Source: an uncultured Eubacterium sp. (lineage in GTDB: Bacteria; Bacillota; Clostridia; Peptostreptococcales; Anaerovoracaceae). Taken from it: a stretch of DNA of 64,000 nucleotides. The stretch lies in contig CAMNSS010000013.1 in the NCBI GenBank assembly GCA_946555345.1, positions 41,602 to 105,601 on the forward strand. Reading direction: 5' to 3'. Each line of letters starts with the position of its first letter. The first letter of the stretch is position 1. The notes below the pieces were generated by a model, which saw only the letters and a list, made by a program, of their open reading frames with translations, did not search any database and was not told the DNA's origin. The position numbers and the translations under genes were made by a program. Shown here piece by piece: positions 54,611 through 62,781 of the stretch.

Positions 54611-54969
54611 TGCATCTTTCTCCTTTTTCTTTCCGTATGGGCTGGCCAGGGTTTCCAAAGAGGAAAAGCCGCATGGGCGTTTTGGACCGGCCTTTGCACC
54701 CCGGCGTAACTTGCAAAACCGAGCCGGCCTCTTCGCCCCTAGCGCAGTTTGCAAAAAAGATTATATCTTTTTCACAAAGCAGAATTTGTCGGAATCAGGC
54801 AGTGAAGGGAAAAAACTATATACGGAATTGCGACACTCATATTGTGGGAACCTTAATGCTAAACCCATATCGCAAGAGGCACATTATGACACATAAACCG
54901 AATATCATCCAGGATGCCCGCTAAAGATTTAGGGCAAATCGCCTTGTCGTATGCTGCGGTATTTTTCGC
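54611..54969. other. spoIIGA upstream region
   Basis: Contains the spoIIGA promoter candidate and otherwise no gene or strong repeat. It is bounded at the right by the chemoreceptor terminator. Confidence 0.5.
54760..54836 (-). promoter_or_regulatory. candidate Spo0A-controlled spoIIG promoter
   Basis: On the minus strand TATAAT (54765-54760) lies 21 bp after CCGACA (54792-54787), an overlong spacing like that of Bacillus spoIIG. TTTGTCGGA (54785-54793, plus) and GTGTCGCAA (54836-54828, minus) each differ by about one base from the 0A box TTTGTCRAA. Confidence 0.45.
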
Positions 54970-55011
54970 AAAAAAAAATCCTTTTCCGGATCTTTCTTTC
55001 CGAAAAAGGAT
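54970..55011 (-). terminator. terminator of the FIST-chemoreceptor operon
   Basis: ATCCTTTTCCGG (54978-54989) pairs with CCGAAAAAGGAT (55000-55011) with one G-U; nine T follow on the minus strand. Confidence 0.85.
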
Positions 55012-55188
55012 AAAATTGTTTCACATGATATACCCTTGCCATCAGGCTGGCAGGACTCTCCGTGCAGGCGGACAGATTCCTTCGAGCAACTAGCAAGCCG
55101 CTTTTCGCAAACCGGCAAGGGTCTTCACCCAAGCTGGCGTCCCCTTTGTATAAGCTGGTATGCCGCTTCGCCTGGAACGCCTCCGCCA
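55012..55188. other. 3' untranslated region of the FIST-chemoreceptor operon
   Basis: Degenerate words GCAAGGGT/AGCTGGCGT/AAGCTGGTATG recur. No gene. Confidence 0.4.
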
Positions 55189-56136
55189 TCAGCCCTTTTT
55201 TGAAACATACTCTTTGATAATCGGCGGAATTTGGGACATCATATTATCAATATCTTCAAACATCGTGCTCTTTGTCGTTCCCAGCGCATCTGCCCGGTTA
55301 ATGTGGTTGATCACGTCCTGGTAACCATTCCTTAATTGTTCAAAAAAGCCGCATAATAATTCCAAGGCGGCCTGAGAATCATCGATCACTTTGGATATTT
55401 CCGTATGCACGGTTGACGCTCCCTCCGCTGACTTGGTGATCTCATCAAACATTTCATAGGTCTCATTGACTTTCACGAGGCTTTCTTCCAGCGCCTGCCG
55501 GGAAGAGTTGATGCTGCCGTTTAGCTGCTCCGTTCCCTGCTCTACGTCTTGAATGCCCGCATCAACTTCGCCGGTCAAGCCCTTGATCTTCTCCGCCAGG
55601 TTCTTCACCTCTACAGCCACCACCGCAAAGCCCTTGCCCTGCTCTCCAGCCCGCGCTGCCTCAATCGAAGCATTGAGCGCAAGGATATTCGTCTGCTCCG
55701 CAATCGACACAATGCTTCTTGTACACAATTTAATCTTTTCTACAGCCTGCTGTAAATTTTCAAATGTACTCCCCATCTCGCTGAAAAAAGATTCCACCTG
55801 CATCGAGCTGTTTTTCAGCTCTTCGACGCCGTTCTGCGCACGATCCACCGACTGGGCGATCACGTCCTTAACGGTGGTAAATTCTTCCGACACTTGTTCG
55901 ATGCTGGCAAAATTCTGGTCAAAATCCTGAAGCTTTTCCTGAAAGCTTTCCGCCTCTGTAAGAATTGCGCCAAAAGAACTGTCTATATTGCCCAGCTCAT
56001 TCAATGAGTCCACTTCCTTCTGGACAAGCTCTGAATGATAATCCTTCAAACTATCCATCACGTGCAGCACTGGGTCCAGGCTGCTTTCCTGTTCGCGAAT
56101 TTCTTGCGCATCATTTCTGCCTTTATTCCAAAACAT
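55189..56136 (-). CDS. soluble methyl-accepting chemotaxis protein
   Basis: A cytosolic chemoreceptor of about 315 residues without membrane helices. An N-terminal helical part (about 1-120) is followed by a signalling hairpin with tip ALNASIEAARAGEQGKGFAV. It then deviates from the standard tip at VAVEVKNLAEKIKGLT, where VADEVR is usual. The C-terminal end is short and acidic. The ATG at 56136 lies 9 nt after GGAAGGG. It follows the FIST gene by 17 bp, so the FIST protein probably feeds it its signal. Confidence 0.88.
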   Translation of the reverse strand: MFWNKGRNDAQEIREQESSLDPVLHVMDSLKDYHSELVQKEVDSLNELGNIDSSFGAILTEAESFQEKLQDFDQNFASIEQVSEEFTTVKDVIAQSVDRAQNGVEELKNSSMQVESFFSEMGSTFENLQQAVEKIKLCTRSIVSIAEQTNILALNASIEAARAGEQGKGFAVVAVEVKNLAEKIKGLTGEVDAGIQDVEQGTEQLNGSINSSRQALEESLVKVNETYEMFDEITKSAEGASTVHTEISKVIDDSQAALELLCGFFEQLRNGYQDVINHINRADALGTTKSTMFEDIDNMMSQIPPIIKEYVSKKG

Positions 56137-56153
56137 TATGTACATCCCTTCCT

Positions 56154-57209
56154 TTACTCAAACACGACACACGTCATCGACTGGTTGACAAACCGGTTAT
56201 TATAATGCTCCCCATACCCGACAAAGCCTGCGTGCGCCCCTAGCAAATGCATTTCATTCAAGTATTCCTGCATATAATGGTTCTGGGTAAATAACAAATA
56301 GCGGAACAAACAGTTGACGGAGAAGACCGCCGAAATCTGCGGGAACTCTTGCTTGATCGTACGGACCGTATTCTTGACGGTTTCCTTATAATCGCCCAGC
56401 TCTAAAAGCGCCAAAACGTCCGAGTCGTTTATCTGCCGGAAACAAGTCAGGGCATTGCCTTTTACCTCCTTGATTGAAACAATGCAAACATCGTCCCCGT
56501 TCAGCTTGCCAAATGGATTTTGAAACGTCTGCGTCGTAATGTCCTCTTCCGTTACGTGCAAAATATCCTGGTAAACTTGCTTCGCAGGGCGTTCATTCAA
56601 TGCGCCGATGACATAATTGGCTTTGTCCGTCTTGGATGCGATGAAACGATAATCCCCCATCTGATGGTAGATATTTTCTTTGTACGCCTTCACCCTGCCC
56701 GTTTGGTTCTTGACCAGCGCATAAGCGACCGCATCTTCATAAACCCTTCCATTTGCGGACACCTTGCCCGCATCGCCAGTTCCTCCCACCAGCGAAATGT
56801 TCCTCCGCTTCAAGACGGAATGTAACGTGGTAAGCACACAGGCATCATTGCCGGAGCATAAGTCGATACAGATCGTATTCTCGTGCGTGCCATTTATGTA
56901 ATTGACATCATCCTCCAGGCGCTTAATGTACTTTACCGGCATAACGGATACCTGCTCCAAGACGCCCGCCGCTACGCTGACGCCGTCAGAAAAAGCGATA
57001 ACGCCAACGCCTTTTTCAACAACCCTCGTATCATAACTCATGCCGATACAGCCAATGCTGGGTACGTCCGGATAAAGCCGTTCCAGCTCATTTACGTGCG
57101 TTTCAAACTGATCGCTATTTGAAAACAGCATGATCAACTGCGGATTGTTCAATCCGCGAACCGCTTCTGCCAAATTTCCCTGCTGGCTCATTCCAAAAAA
57201 CTGTTTCAT
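56154..57209 (-). CDS. FIST-domain sensory protein
   Basis: A 351-residue cytosolic protein with FIST N (about 20-210; LFSNSDQFETHVNELERLYP, VGGTGDAGKVSANGRVY) and FIST C (about 220-345) domains, thought to bind small ligands such as amino acids. The ATG at 57209 has AAGGAG upstream. Here it forms a two-gene operon with a soluble chemoreceptor. A strong promoter (57276-57305) precedes it. Confidence 0.9.
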   Translation of the reverse strand: MKQFFGMSQQGNLAEAVRGLNNPQLIMLFSNSDQFETHVNELERLYPDVPSIGCIGMSYDTRVVEKGVGVIAFSDGVSVAAGVLEQVSVMPVKYIKRLEDDVNYINGTHENTICIDLCSGNDACVLTTLHSVLKRRNISLVGGTGDAGKVSANGRVYEDAVAYALVKNQTGRVKAYKENIYHQMGDYRFIASKTDKANYVIGALNERPAKQVYQDILHVTEEDITTQTFQNPFGKLNGDDVCIVSIKEVKGNALTCFRQINDSDVLALLELGDYKETVKNTVRTIKQEFPQISAVFSVNCLFRYLLFTQNHYMQEYLNEMHLLGAHAGFVGYGEHYNNRFVNQSMTCVVFE

Positions 57210-57586
57210 TATGTAGTTCGCTCCTTCATTTTGGTATATTTCAAACTGCTTCATGCAAAAACATAAGCCACAACCATTATATGGCACTTTTAAATGTTCC
57301 GTCAATCCATTTTTGCCTAAGTAAAATTATTTTTCAAAATCCGCCTGGAGGATAAAATCCTGATGGTATTTTGTATATACAATAAGCTGGCTGGGGTTGC
57401 GTTTGAAACCCCAGCCAGCCGTATAACATCCTGCTTATATATATGTTTTACGGAAAAATCCCCGCAATGCCCTAATGGCAGTTCACGACCCAGTAGATTT
57501 AGGCAAATTCTTCTTCAGGCTTTATTGAAAATTGCATATCTATGATGCAAAACAACTATACTCCACGCATCATATCTTGCACGAAA
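57210..57586. other. upstream region of the FIST operon
   Basis: Holds the promoter and, further right, a perfect 13-bp hairpin, GCTGGCTGGGGTT (57386-57398) with AACCCCAGCCAGC (57407-57419), lacking a T-run. A 60-codon plus frame through the hairpin is not credible. Confidence 0.5.
57276..57305 (-). promoter_or_regulatory. promoter of the FIST-chemoreceptor operon
   Basis: On the minus strand TTGACG (57305-57300) and TATAAT (57281-57276) are 18 bp apart; start near 57269. Confidence 0.7.
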
Positions 57587-57922
57587 CTACAGCGTTCTGA
57601 TAAAGCTCGTTTCGATGTATTCCTCTTCTTCCGGGCGTTCTATATGGGAAGAATGCATGCATTTGATCAGCCACGCCATATTTCTTCCCAATATCCTCAT
57701 CGTCTGAAGCCCTTCTTTATCTTCCGCCACTTCCTGTGGCGTGTTTCCATGGACACCGTTCCAGCAGTTCTGGGAGGAAACGACAGGCATATCGTTATAA
57801 GCAAAGAACTTATTCAGCCTGTCAAAGGCGGCGGTAGCGCCCGATCTTCTACAGCTTACCACGGATGCCGCGGGTTTTCCTTTTAAATCTTCCCTGTGAT
57901 TACTAGAGAGAAAATGCAACAT
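57587..57922 (-). pseudogene. C-terminal remnant of a flavodoxin-family NAD(P)H oxidoreductase
   Basis: The frame encodes GKPAASVVSCRRSGATAAFD, RLNKFFAYNDMPVVSSQNCW and RILGRNMAWLIKC, the C-terminal half of NADPH-dependent FMN reductase-like proteins of about 200 residues. The N-terminal flavin-binding half is missing, and upstream DNA is unrelated AT-rich spacer. No ribosome binding site precedes the first Met. It is most likely a truncated relic. Confidence 0.75.
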
Positions 57923-57983
57923 TTTGCCTAAATTTGCGACAATATATTTTACGATAATCTACAGCGCCCTTGGTTTTGGCGCC

Positions 57984-58027
57984 AAAAAAAACCCTGAACC
58001 GCCGCTATTTCAGTCATTCAGGGGTTT
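57984..58027 (-). terminator. distal tsf-region terminator
   Basis: CCCTGAA (57992-57998) pairs with TTCAGGG (58017-58023); eight T follow on the minus strand. Confidence 0.7.
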
Positions 58028-58231
58028 ATCCATTCTTGTAAATGGTTTTTCGCAAGCCGCTTTCAACCAAACCAAGAATTACGTCGTAAGTTGCCAACAC
58101 TACGTTCCAACTCGCTTACGCTCATTGCTGTCCGTTTTCTCAACAAATCGTTGCTTTGCAGTTCTTTAGGGAAAAAAGCGACGCTTCGCAAGGTACATTC
58201 TTTGATATTCCGGAAATATCGAATTATACAT

Positions 58232-58277
58232 AAAAACCCTTGAATCACCCGATAAACGGGCATTTTTCAAGGGTTTT
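58232..58277 (-). terminator. proximal tsf-region terminator
   Basis: AAACCCTTGAA (58234-58244) pairs with TTCAAGGGTTT (58266-58276), with an inner CCCG/CGGG stem; five T follow on the minus strand. Confidence 0.75.
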
Positions 58278-58496
58278 CAAGTCATATTCGATTAGGAATT
58301 ACTTTCCCATCTGTTGACATCTTCTCATGCATGCCGCTTTCAGCCAAATCAAAGATTTGGGAAAGCTTTGCGTAAGTCCTGCGCGCCGTATCGAAGATAC
58401 GGGCAGGGCTGCGTCGTAAACCGCCACGCACTAAGGTGCTGCGGTTCTGACGGGACGCCTGCCGGCGATTTGCCTCGCAAACCGAACTAGCGATTT

Positions 58497-59423
58497 CTAT
58501 TTTTTCGCCGCCGCTGCCTGCTGTGCCGCTACCTCCGCCGCGAAATCCTCTTCCTTCTTTTCGATTCCTTCGCCGACCTCGTATCGAAGCATGGAAGCCA
58601 CAGCCATATCCTTGCCGATTTCCTTAGCGGCTTCATCGACATACTGCTTCACCGTCAGGTCTCCGTTCTTAACGAACTTCTGGTCTACCAGGCAGACTTC
58701 CTTGAGGATTGCCTTCACCTTGCCCGGAATGATACGGTCGAGAAGCTCCGGCTTCTTTCCTTCATTGAGAAGCTGCTGCTTTGCGATTTCCTTTTCGCCC
58801 TCCAGCCAAGCCGGGTCAACCTGCGTTTCATCGAGGAACTTAGGGTTCATCGAAGCCACCTGCATCGCAACATCTTTTCCTGTTACTGCGATTTCGTCAG
58901 CCGCAGCATCCGTCCTGATGCCCACGATAACGCCGATCTGTCCGTTTCCATGAATATATCCGGTGTAAACAACGCCGTCTTCCGCCAGCTTTGCAAATCT
59001 CCTGATGCTCATGTTTTCACCGATCGTCGCAATCTTATTGGTCAGCGCATCCTGAACCGTTCCCTCGCCGCCATAAGGCAGAGCCAGGAAAGCATCCATG
59101 TCGGCAGCGTCGTTTTCCAGCGCCATCTGCGCCAGCGTTTCCACAAACGTCACGAAATCCTCATTCTTTGCCACAAAGTCGGTCTCCGAGTTTACCTCTA
59201 CGATCGCCGCAGCTTTTCCGTCAGCAGCAAAAGCCGTCTTAACAAGGCCCATCGCAGCGACCCTGCCGGCCTTCTTTGCAGCCTTCGCAAGGCCCTTCTC
59301 CCTCAAAAGCTCAACGGCCTTGTCCATATCTCCATCGGTTTCTACCAAAACCTTCTTACAATCCATCATCCCTGCGCCAGTCATTTCGCGCAGTTCTTTT
59401 ACCATTTGTGCAGTTACAGCCAT
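58497..59423 (-). CDS. tsf: translation elongation factor Ts
   Basis: Nucleotide exchange factor for EF-Tu, 308 residues. N-terminal UBA-like part with LREMTGAGMMDCKKVL, the TDFVAKN motif, and the core to KDMAVASMLRYEVGEG. The C-terminus ends in a Glu/Ala/Lys tail. The ATG at 59423 has AAGGAGG 7 nt upstream; the open frame extends 42 residues further without signals. It follows rpsB at an unusually large distance of 525 bp. Confidence 0.97.
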   Translation of the reverse strand: MAVTAQMVKELREMTGAGMMDCKKVLVETDGDMDKAVELLREKGLAKAAKKAGRVAAMGLVKTAFAADGKAAAIVEVNSETDFVAKNEDFVTFVETLAQMALENDAADMDAFLALPYGGEGTVQDALTNKIATIGENMSIRRFAKLAEDGVVYTGYIHGNGQIGVIVGIRTDAAADEIAVTGKDVAMQVASMNPKFLDETQVDPAWLEGEKEIAKQQLLNEGKKPELLDRIIPGKVKAILKEVCLVDQKFVKNGDLTVKQYVDEAAKEIGKDMAVASMLRYEVGEGIEKKEEDFAAEVAAQQAAAAKK

Positions 59424-59948
59424 TCTATTTCCTCCTTTTTTGCCTGTCAGGTTCGCAAAAGCCGATAACGAAGCACGCCTTGCACCGCTGGACACGCATT
59501 TTATCCCATATCCCATGCAATACATACTACGCATAGCGTCTTGCTGCACTTCGTATGCCGCACAATGCCTGCGCCCTGCATTTTATGCGATAACACGATT
59601 TTTCCATTTAACCATGCACCGTATAACTGCTCCTCACACAACATACAATGTGCCTTAACGTTTTACCATGCGCCTCGCACAATTGCCTGCGCCTGCTGTC
59701 CCATACAATATGCGCCACTTCCTATGCGCTCCGTTATCCATATTCCTTCGCACTTTACTGCGCAACGCACCATAGCACAATATACCGCAACACGAAACAC
59801 TACAGTTAGCCGCATAATGCGCCGCACTCCGCCTTTTGCAAAAACACCCCGACAAATATTGACTTTCTATTTATTCATTTTCCTCTGCTTCATGCTCCAA
59901 AAGCGATGATTCAGCGCCTTCCGCATTAGCCTTACCGTTTCACTCCGG
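59424..59948. repeat. repeat-filled rpsB-tsf spacer
   Basis: Words ATGCGCC, CCGCACAAT, TGCCTGCGCC and ACAATATGCG recur throughout about 400 bp at 15-30 bp spacing, a decayed repeat array. No gene, promoter or terminator is clear. Confidence 0.5.
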
Positions 59949-60737
59949 CTATTCTGCTGCCTTTTCCTCTTCTGCCTTTTCTTCAGCGGCTTCGGCAACA
60001 TCTTCGGCTTCCGCCGCTTCGGCAGAACCGGCTTCTTCGCCTTCGTCAAAGCTTTCGCCCTGCTTTGCTTCGATAACCGCATCCGCCATGCAGCCTGCAA
60101 TCAGCTTGACCGCCCTGATGGCATCGTCATTTGCCGGGATGATATAATCCACGTCATCAGGATCGCAGTTCGTATCGACAATACCGATGATCGGAATGCC
60201 CAGAATCCTCGCTTCTTTTACTGCGATCTTTTCTTTCTTCGGGTCTACGACAAACAGCGCGCCCGGCATTCCCTTCATTTCCTTGATACCGCCTAAGAAT
60301 TTTTCCAGCCTGTCAAGCTCTAAGCGCAGCTTGATAACTTCCTTCTTGGACAGCTTTTCAAACGTGCCGTCTTCCTCCATGGCCTTGATATCATAGAGTC
60401 TCTTGATCCTGCCGGAAATAGTCTTGTAGTTTGTAAGCATGCCGCCCAGCCATCTCTGGTTCACATAGTACATCCCGCAACGGTTCGCCTCGTCCACGAT
60501 CGCAGCCTGCGCCTGTTTCTTCGTGCCGACGAACAAAATTGGCTTGCCGCTTGCCGCAACCTCCTTCATGAACTCATAAGCCGCATCGATTTTCTTGACA
60601 GTTTTCTGCAAATCGATGATGTAGATCCCATTTCTTTCCGTGAAAATATACGGAGCCATCTTAGGATTCCATCTTCTGGTCTGATGTCCGAAATGCACAC
60701 CTGCTTCGAGTAACTGTTTCATTGAAATTACTGACAT
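59949..60737 (-). CDS. rpsB: 30S ribosomal protein S2
   Basis: Ribosomal protein uS2, 262 residues. [22 protein letters not shown] is the universal start, followed by [11 protein letters not shown] and IVDTNCDP. The last 35 residues are an acidic Glu/Ala tail. The ATG at 60737 has AAAGGAG 8 nt upstream. Confidence 0.98.
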   Translation of the reverse strand: MSVISMKQLLEAGVHFGHQTRRWNPKMAPYIFTERNGIYIIDLQKTVKKIDAAYEFMKEVAASGKPILFVGTKKQAQAAIVDEANRCGMYYVNQRWLGGMLTNYKTISGRIKRLYDIKAMEEDGTFEKLSKKEVIKLRLELDRLEKFLGGIKEMKGMPGALFVVDPKKEKIAVKEARILGIPIIGIVDTNCDPDDVDYIIPANDDAIRAVKLIAGCMADAVIEAKQGESFDEGEEAGSAEAAEAEDVAEAAEEKAEEEKAAE

Positions 60738-61231
60738 TTTGTTTTCTCCTTTCGGTTTTTTCCTTCCACCGCAGCGCCTGCGGAAAGCAACCCTTCCGGG
60801 ATACAGCCCCGTATCCTGTTCCAAAGGCACCGGCCTTCCTAAAGCTGCCGTGTGTAAACTATTTGCTTTCTGGCATCAAAACATATGACACCAACAGACA
60901 CTATACTATAAAATAGCGGTAATTACAAGCAGAAATTCGTATTTTTCAAGCCTTTTCAGCATTTGGGGCTGGCCTTGCTGCCGCCTTCCGCTTCGGCATT
61001 CTGCGCTGGGCCTTTACCCGTCCTTTTAATCCCATTGTTCTAGCCTTGCTGCCGCCTTCTGCTCTCCGCCCGCCCCTTTCCGCGCCCCACCGCTTCCAGC
61101 CGCTTATCCGCCTTTTATTTCTGCCGCCCTGCCCTTTTCCGCTTTCAATTCCGAGGACACAGCTTCATGCGCAGAATCACAACCCTGGAAACACAGCTAC
61201 GGCCTCGTTTCCTCCTTCACGCGCCCTGCCT
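60738..61231. other. rpsB leader and repeat-containing spacer
   Basis: Contains the rpsB promoter and a leader of about 155 nt. Further right a 17-bp direct repeat, GCCTTGCTGCCGCCTTC, occurs at 60972-60988 and 61043-61059. No gene. Confidence 0.55.
60900..60928 (-). promoter_or_regulatory. promoter of rpsB
   Basis: On the minus strand TTGTAA (60928-60923) and TATAGT (60905-60900) are 17 bp apart. Confidence 0.65.
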
Positions 61232-61594
61232 TCATAGCCACATCCTCGCCTTCCAATTCCGTCCGGGATATTTTTCCGCCATATAACGCGTAAAAATCTT
61301 CCGCGCCCTTCCGTATGTGTCGCGCCCAAAAGGTATCCTTTCGTTCGTCGTGACGCAAATCTGGTTTTTCGCCATCCATATGATATGATCCATATTGATA
61401 ATAAAGCTCCTATGGCAGTGCATAAACCGCTTGTCCAGAAACGGCAGGATCTCCGGAAACTTCCCGTAAAACGCCAGCTTTCCGCCCGCCGTATGAATAC
61501 AGATCTTGCGCTGTATTTTTTCCATGTAAACGATATCCGCCAGCGGGAACACAAAAACGCCCCGCCTGCATTTGACCATCAGCTTCTTCAACAT
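61232..61594 (-). CDS. LytTR DNA-binding domain protein
   Basis: A 120-residue protein that is almost wholly a LytTR DNA-binding domain (DIVYMEKIQRKICIHTAGGK, then FMHCHRSFIINMDHI). No receiver domain or membrane part is present, so it is an orphan regulator of unknown input. The ATG at 61594 lies 5 nt after GGAGAGGGGG, which is paired in a leader hairpin. It follows rpoZ by 122 bp. Confidence 0.88.
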   Translation of the reverse strand: MLKKLMVKCRRGVFVFPLADIVYMEKIQRKICIHTAGGKLAFYGKFPEILPFLDKRFMHCHRSFIINMDHIIWMAKNQICVTTNERIPFGRDTYGRARKIFTRYMAEKYPGRNWKARMWL

Positions 61595-61600
61595 AAAAAC

Positions 61601-61644
61601 CCCCTCTCCATGAATCATCAATATCATTGTTCCATAAAGAGGGG
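61601..61644 (-). promoter_or_regulatory. hairpin that is both rpoZ terminator and LytTR RBS blocker
   Basis: On the minus strand CCCCTCT (61644-61638) pairs with AGAGGGG (61607-61601), with an inner ATG/CAT pair. GTTTTT and the LytTR ATG follow at once. The stem thus has terminator form and also contains the LytTR ribosome binding site. The same CCCCTCT/AGAGGGG pairing occurs before sigK. Confidence 0.55.
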
Positions 61645-61716
61645 ATTATTTCTGTTTAAAATTTTTTACATTTTTTTCGATTTCACCACAAAGCCGCCTT
61701 TTGGCTGCAACGCCGC

Positions 61717-61914
61717 CTACTCGTGCGCTTCCCGGTAAGTGATCAAATCCTCCGCAATTTCATTCGCGGCGATGGAAACAGGCTTTTCCACGTCCGCTTC
61801 CGTCAGCTTCGGCATACCCTCCGTGATGTCCCGCGAGCGTTTGGCCGCCAGGATCACGAGCGTATACCTGCTGTCCGCCTTCGTTCTGATCTTATTAATC
61901 GATGGATATAACAT
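61717..61914 (-). CDS. rpoZ: RNA polymerase omega subunit
   Basis: A 65-residue RpoZ: MLYPSINKIRTKADSRYTLV, then ILAAKRSRDITEG. It overlaps the gmk stop by one base, the usual gmk-rpoZ pair. The end is short but normal for clostridia. Confidence 0.94.
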   Translation of the reverse strand: MLYPSINKIRTKADSRYTLVILAAKRSRDITEGMPKLTEADVEKPVSIAANEIAEDLITYREAHE

Positions 61915-62528
61915 TATAAATCCTCCTTATATCGATGAATGATGCTGTCAACCTCGTCGCCGTTGAGCTTGCATTGTTCCGCTTTTATGATGGCCCTGAC
62001 ACGGTCGATGGCAGCCTGCAAGTCCCCGTTGATCACCCTGTAATCATACTGGTCGATACACGATATTTCCTGCAAAGCCGTCCCGAGGCGCCTTGCCATG
62101 GTTTCCGCCGTCTCCGAGCCTCTTGCCGTGATGCGGTTTTTCAGCTCTTCGATCGATGGCGGCAAAATGAAGATAAATACACCCTCTGGATAATTCTTTT
62201 TGATTTGCAAAGCGCCTTGTACGTCGATTTCCAAAATTACGTTGATGCCCTGCTCCATCCAGTCCACGACCTGCTTTTTCGGCGTTCCGTAGAAATTGCC
62301 ATAGACATTGGCGTATTCCATGAATCCATCTTCTGCGATGAGGGCTTCGAAATCTTCACGGCTCACGAAATGATAATGCACCGTATGTTCCTCGCCCTGC
62401 CGTGGACTGCGGGTCGTCATGGAAACCGATAGCCGCAGATTCTTTTCTTCATCGAGAATTTCCCTGCAAATCGTTCCCTTGCCAGCTCCTGAAGGCCCTG
62501 AAATAACAAATAATTTACCCTTTGCCAT
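61914..62528 (-). CDS. gmk: guanylate kinase
   Basis: Phosphorylates GMP to GDP. P-loop ISGPSGAGKGT, TTRSPRQGEEHTVHYHFV substrate region, and the terminal dimer part. 204 residues from the ATG at 62528, which has AGGAG 7 nt upstream. The remA/yicC genes often found before gmk are absent. Confidence 0.97.
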   Translation of the reverse strand: MAKGKLFVISGPSGAGKGTICREILDEEKNLRLSVSMTTRSPRQGEEHTVHYHFVSREDFEALIAEDGFMEYANVYGNFYGTPKKQVVDWMEQGINVILEIDVQGALQIKKNYPEGVFIFILPPSIEELKNRITARGSETAETMARRLGTALQEISCIDQYDYRVINGDLQAAIDRVRAIIKAEQCKLNGDEVDSIIHRYKEDL

Positions 62529-62781
62529 ATATTTACTCCTGTGAATATTCGAGCCGTTTCCTTGTCTGAACAATTATTATATCACCGATGGCATACTTCT
62601 TCAAGACTAATATTGACAGTTTCAGGATTTATAATATCCTGCCCTTTCATTTTTCCCGAGCCATTGTTTGCGTTTTCATCTGTGCTTTCCCACAAGCGCC
62701 ATATGCGCCATATGCGTCCCCATAAATGCAGTAACGGCTGATTTAAAACAACCAACTCCGCAGACCCGCCATTTTCCGCCG

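Larger units (their letters stand above)
57923..58496. other. tsf 3' region with two terminators and a direct repeat
   Basis: Two related terminator hairpins (57984-58027 and 58232-58277) are interleaved with two diverged copies of a sequence beginning GCCGCTTTCAACCAAAC / GCCGCTTTCAGCCAAAT (about 58049 and 58338), each followed by a CGTCGTAA word. No gene. Confidence 0.55.

Noticed and set aside
58063..58263. Minus-strand 66-codon gene between the tsf terminators
   Set aside because: It lies between two terminators, crosses one hairpin and has no ribosome binding site.
59867..60100. Minus-strand 77-codon Lys/Arg-rich frame
   Set aside because: A shadow frame of the rpsB acidic tail.
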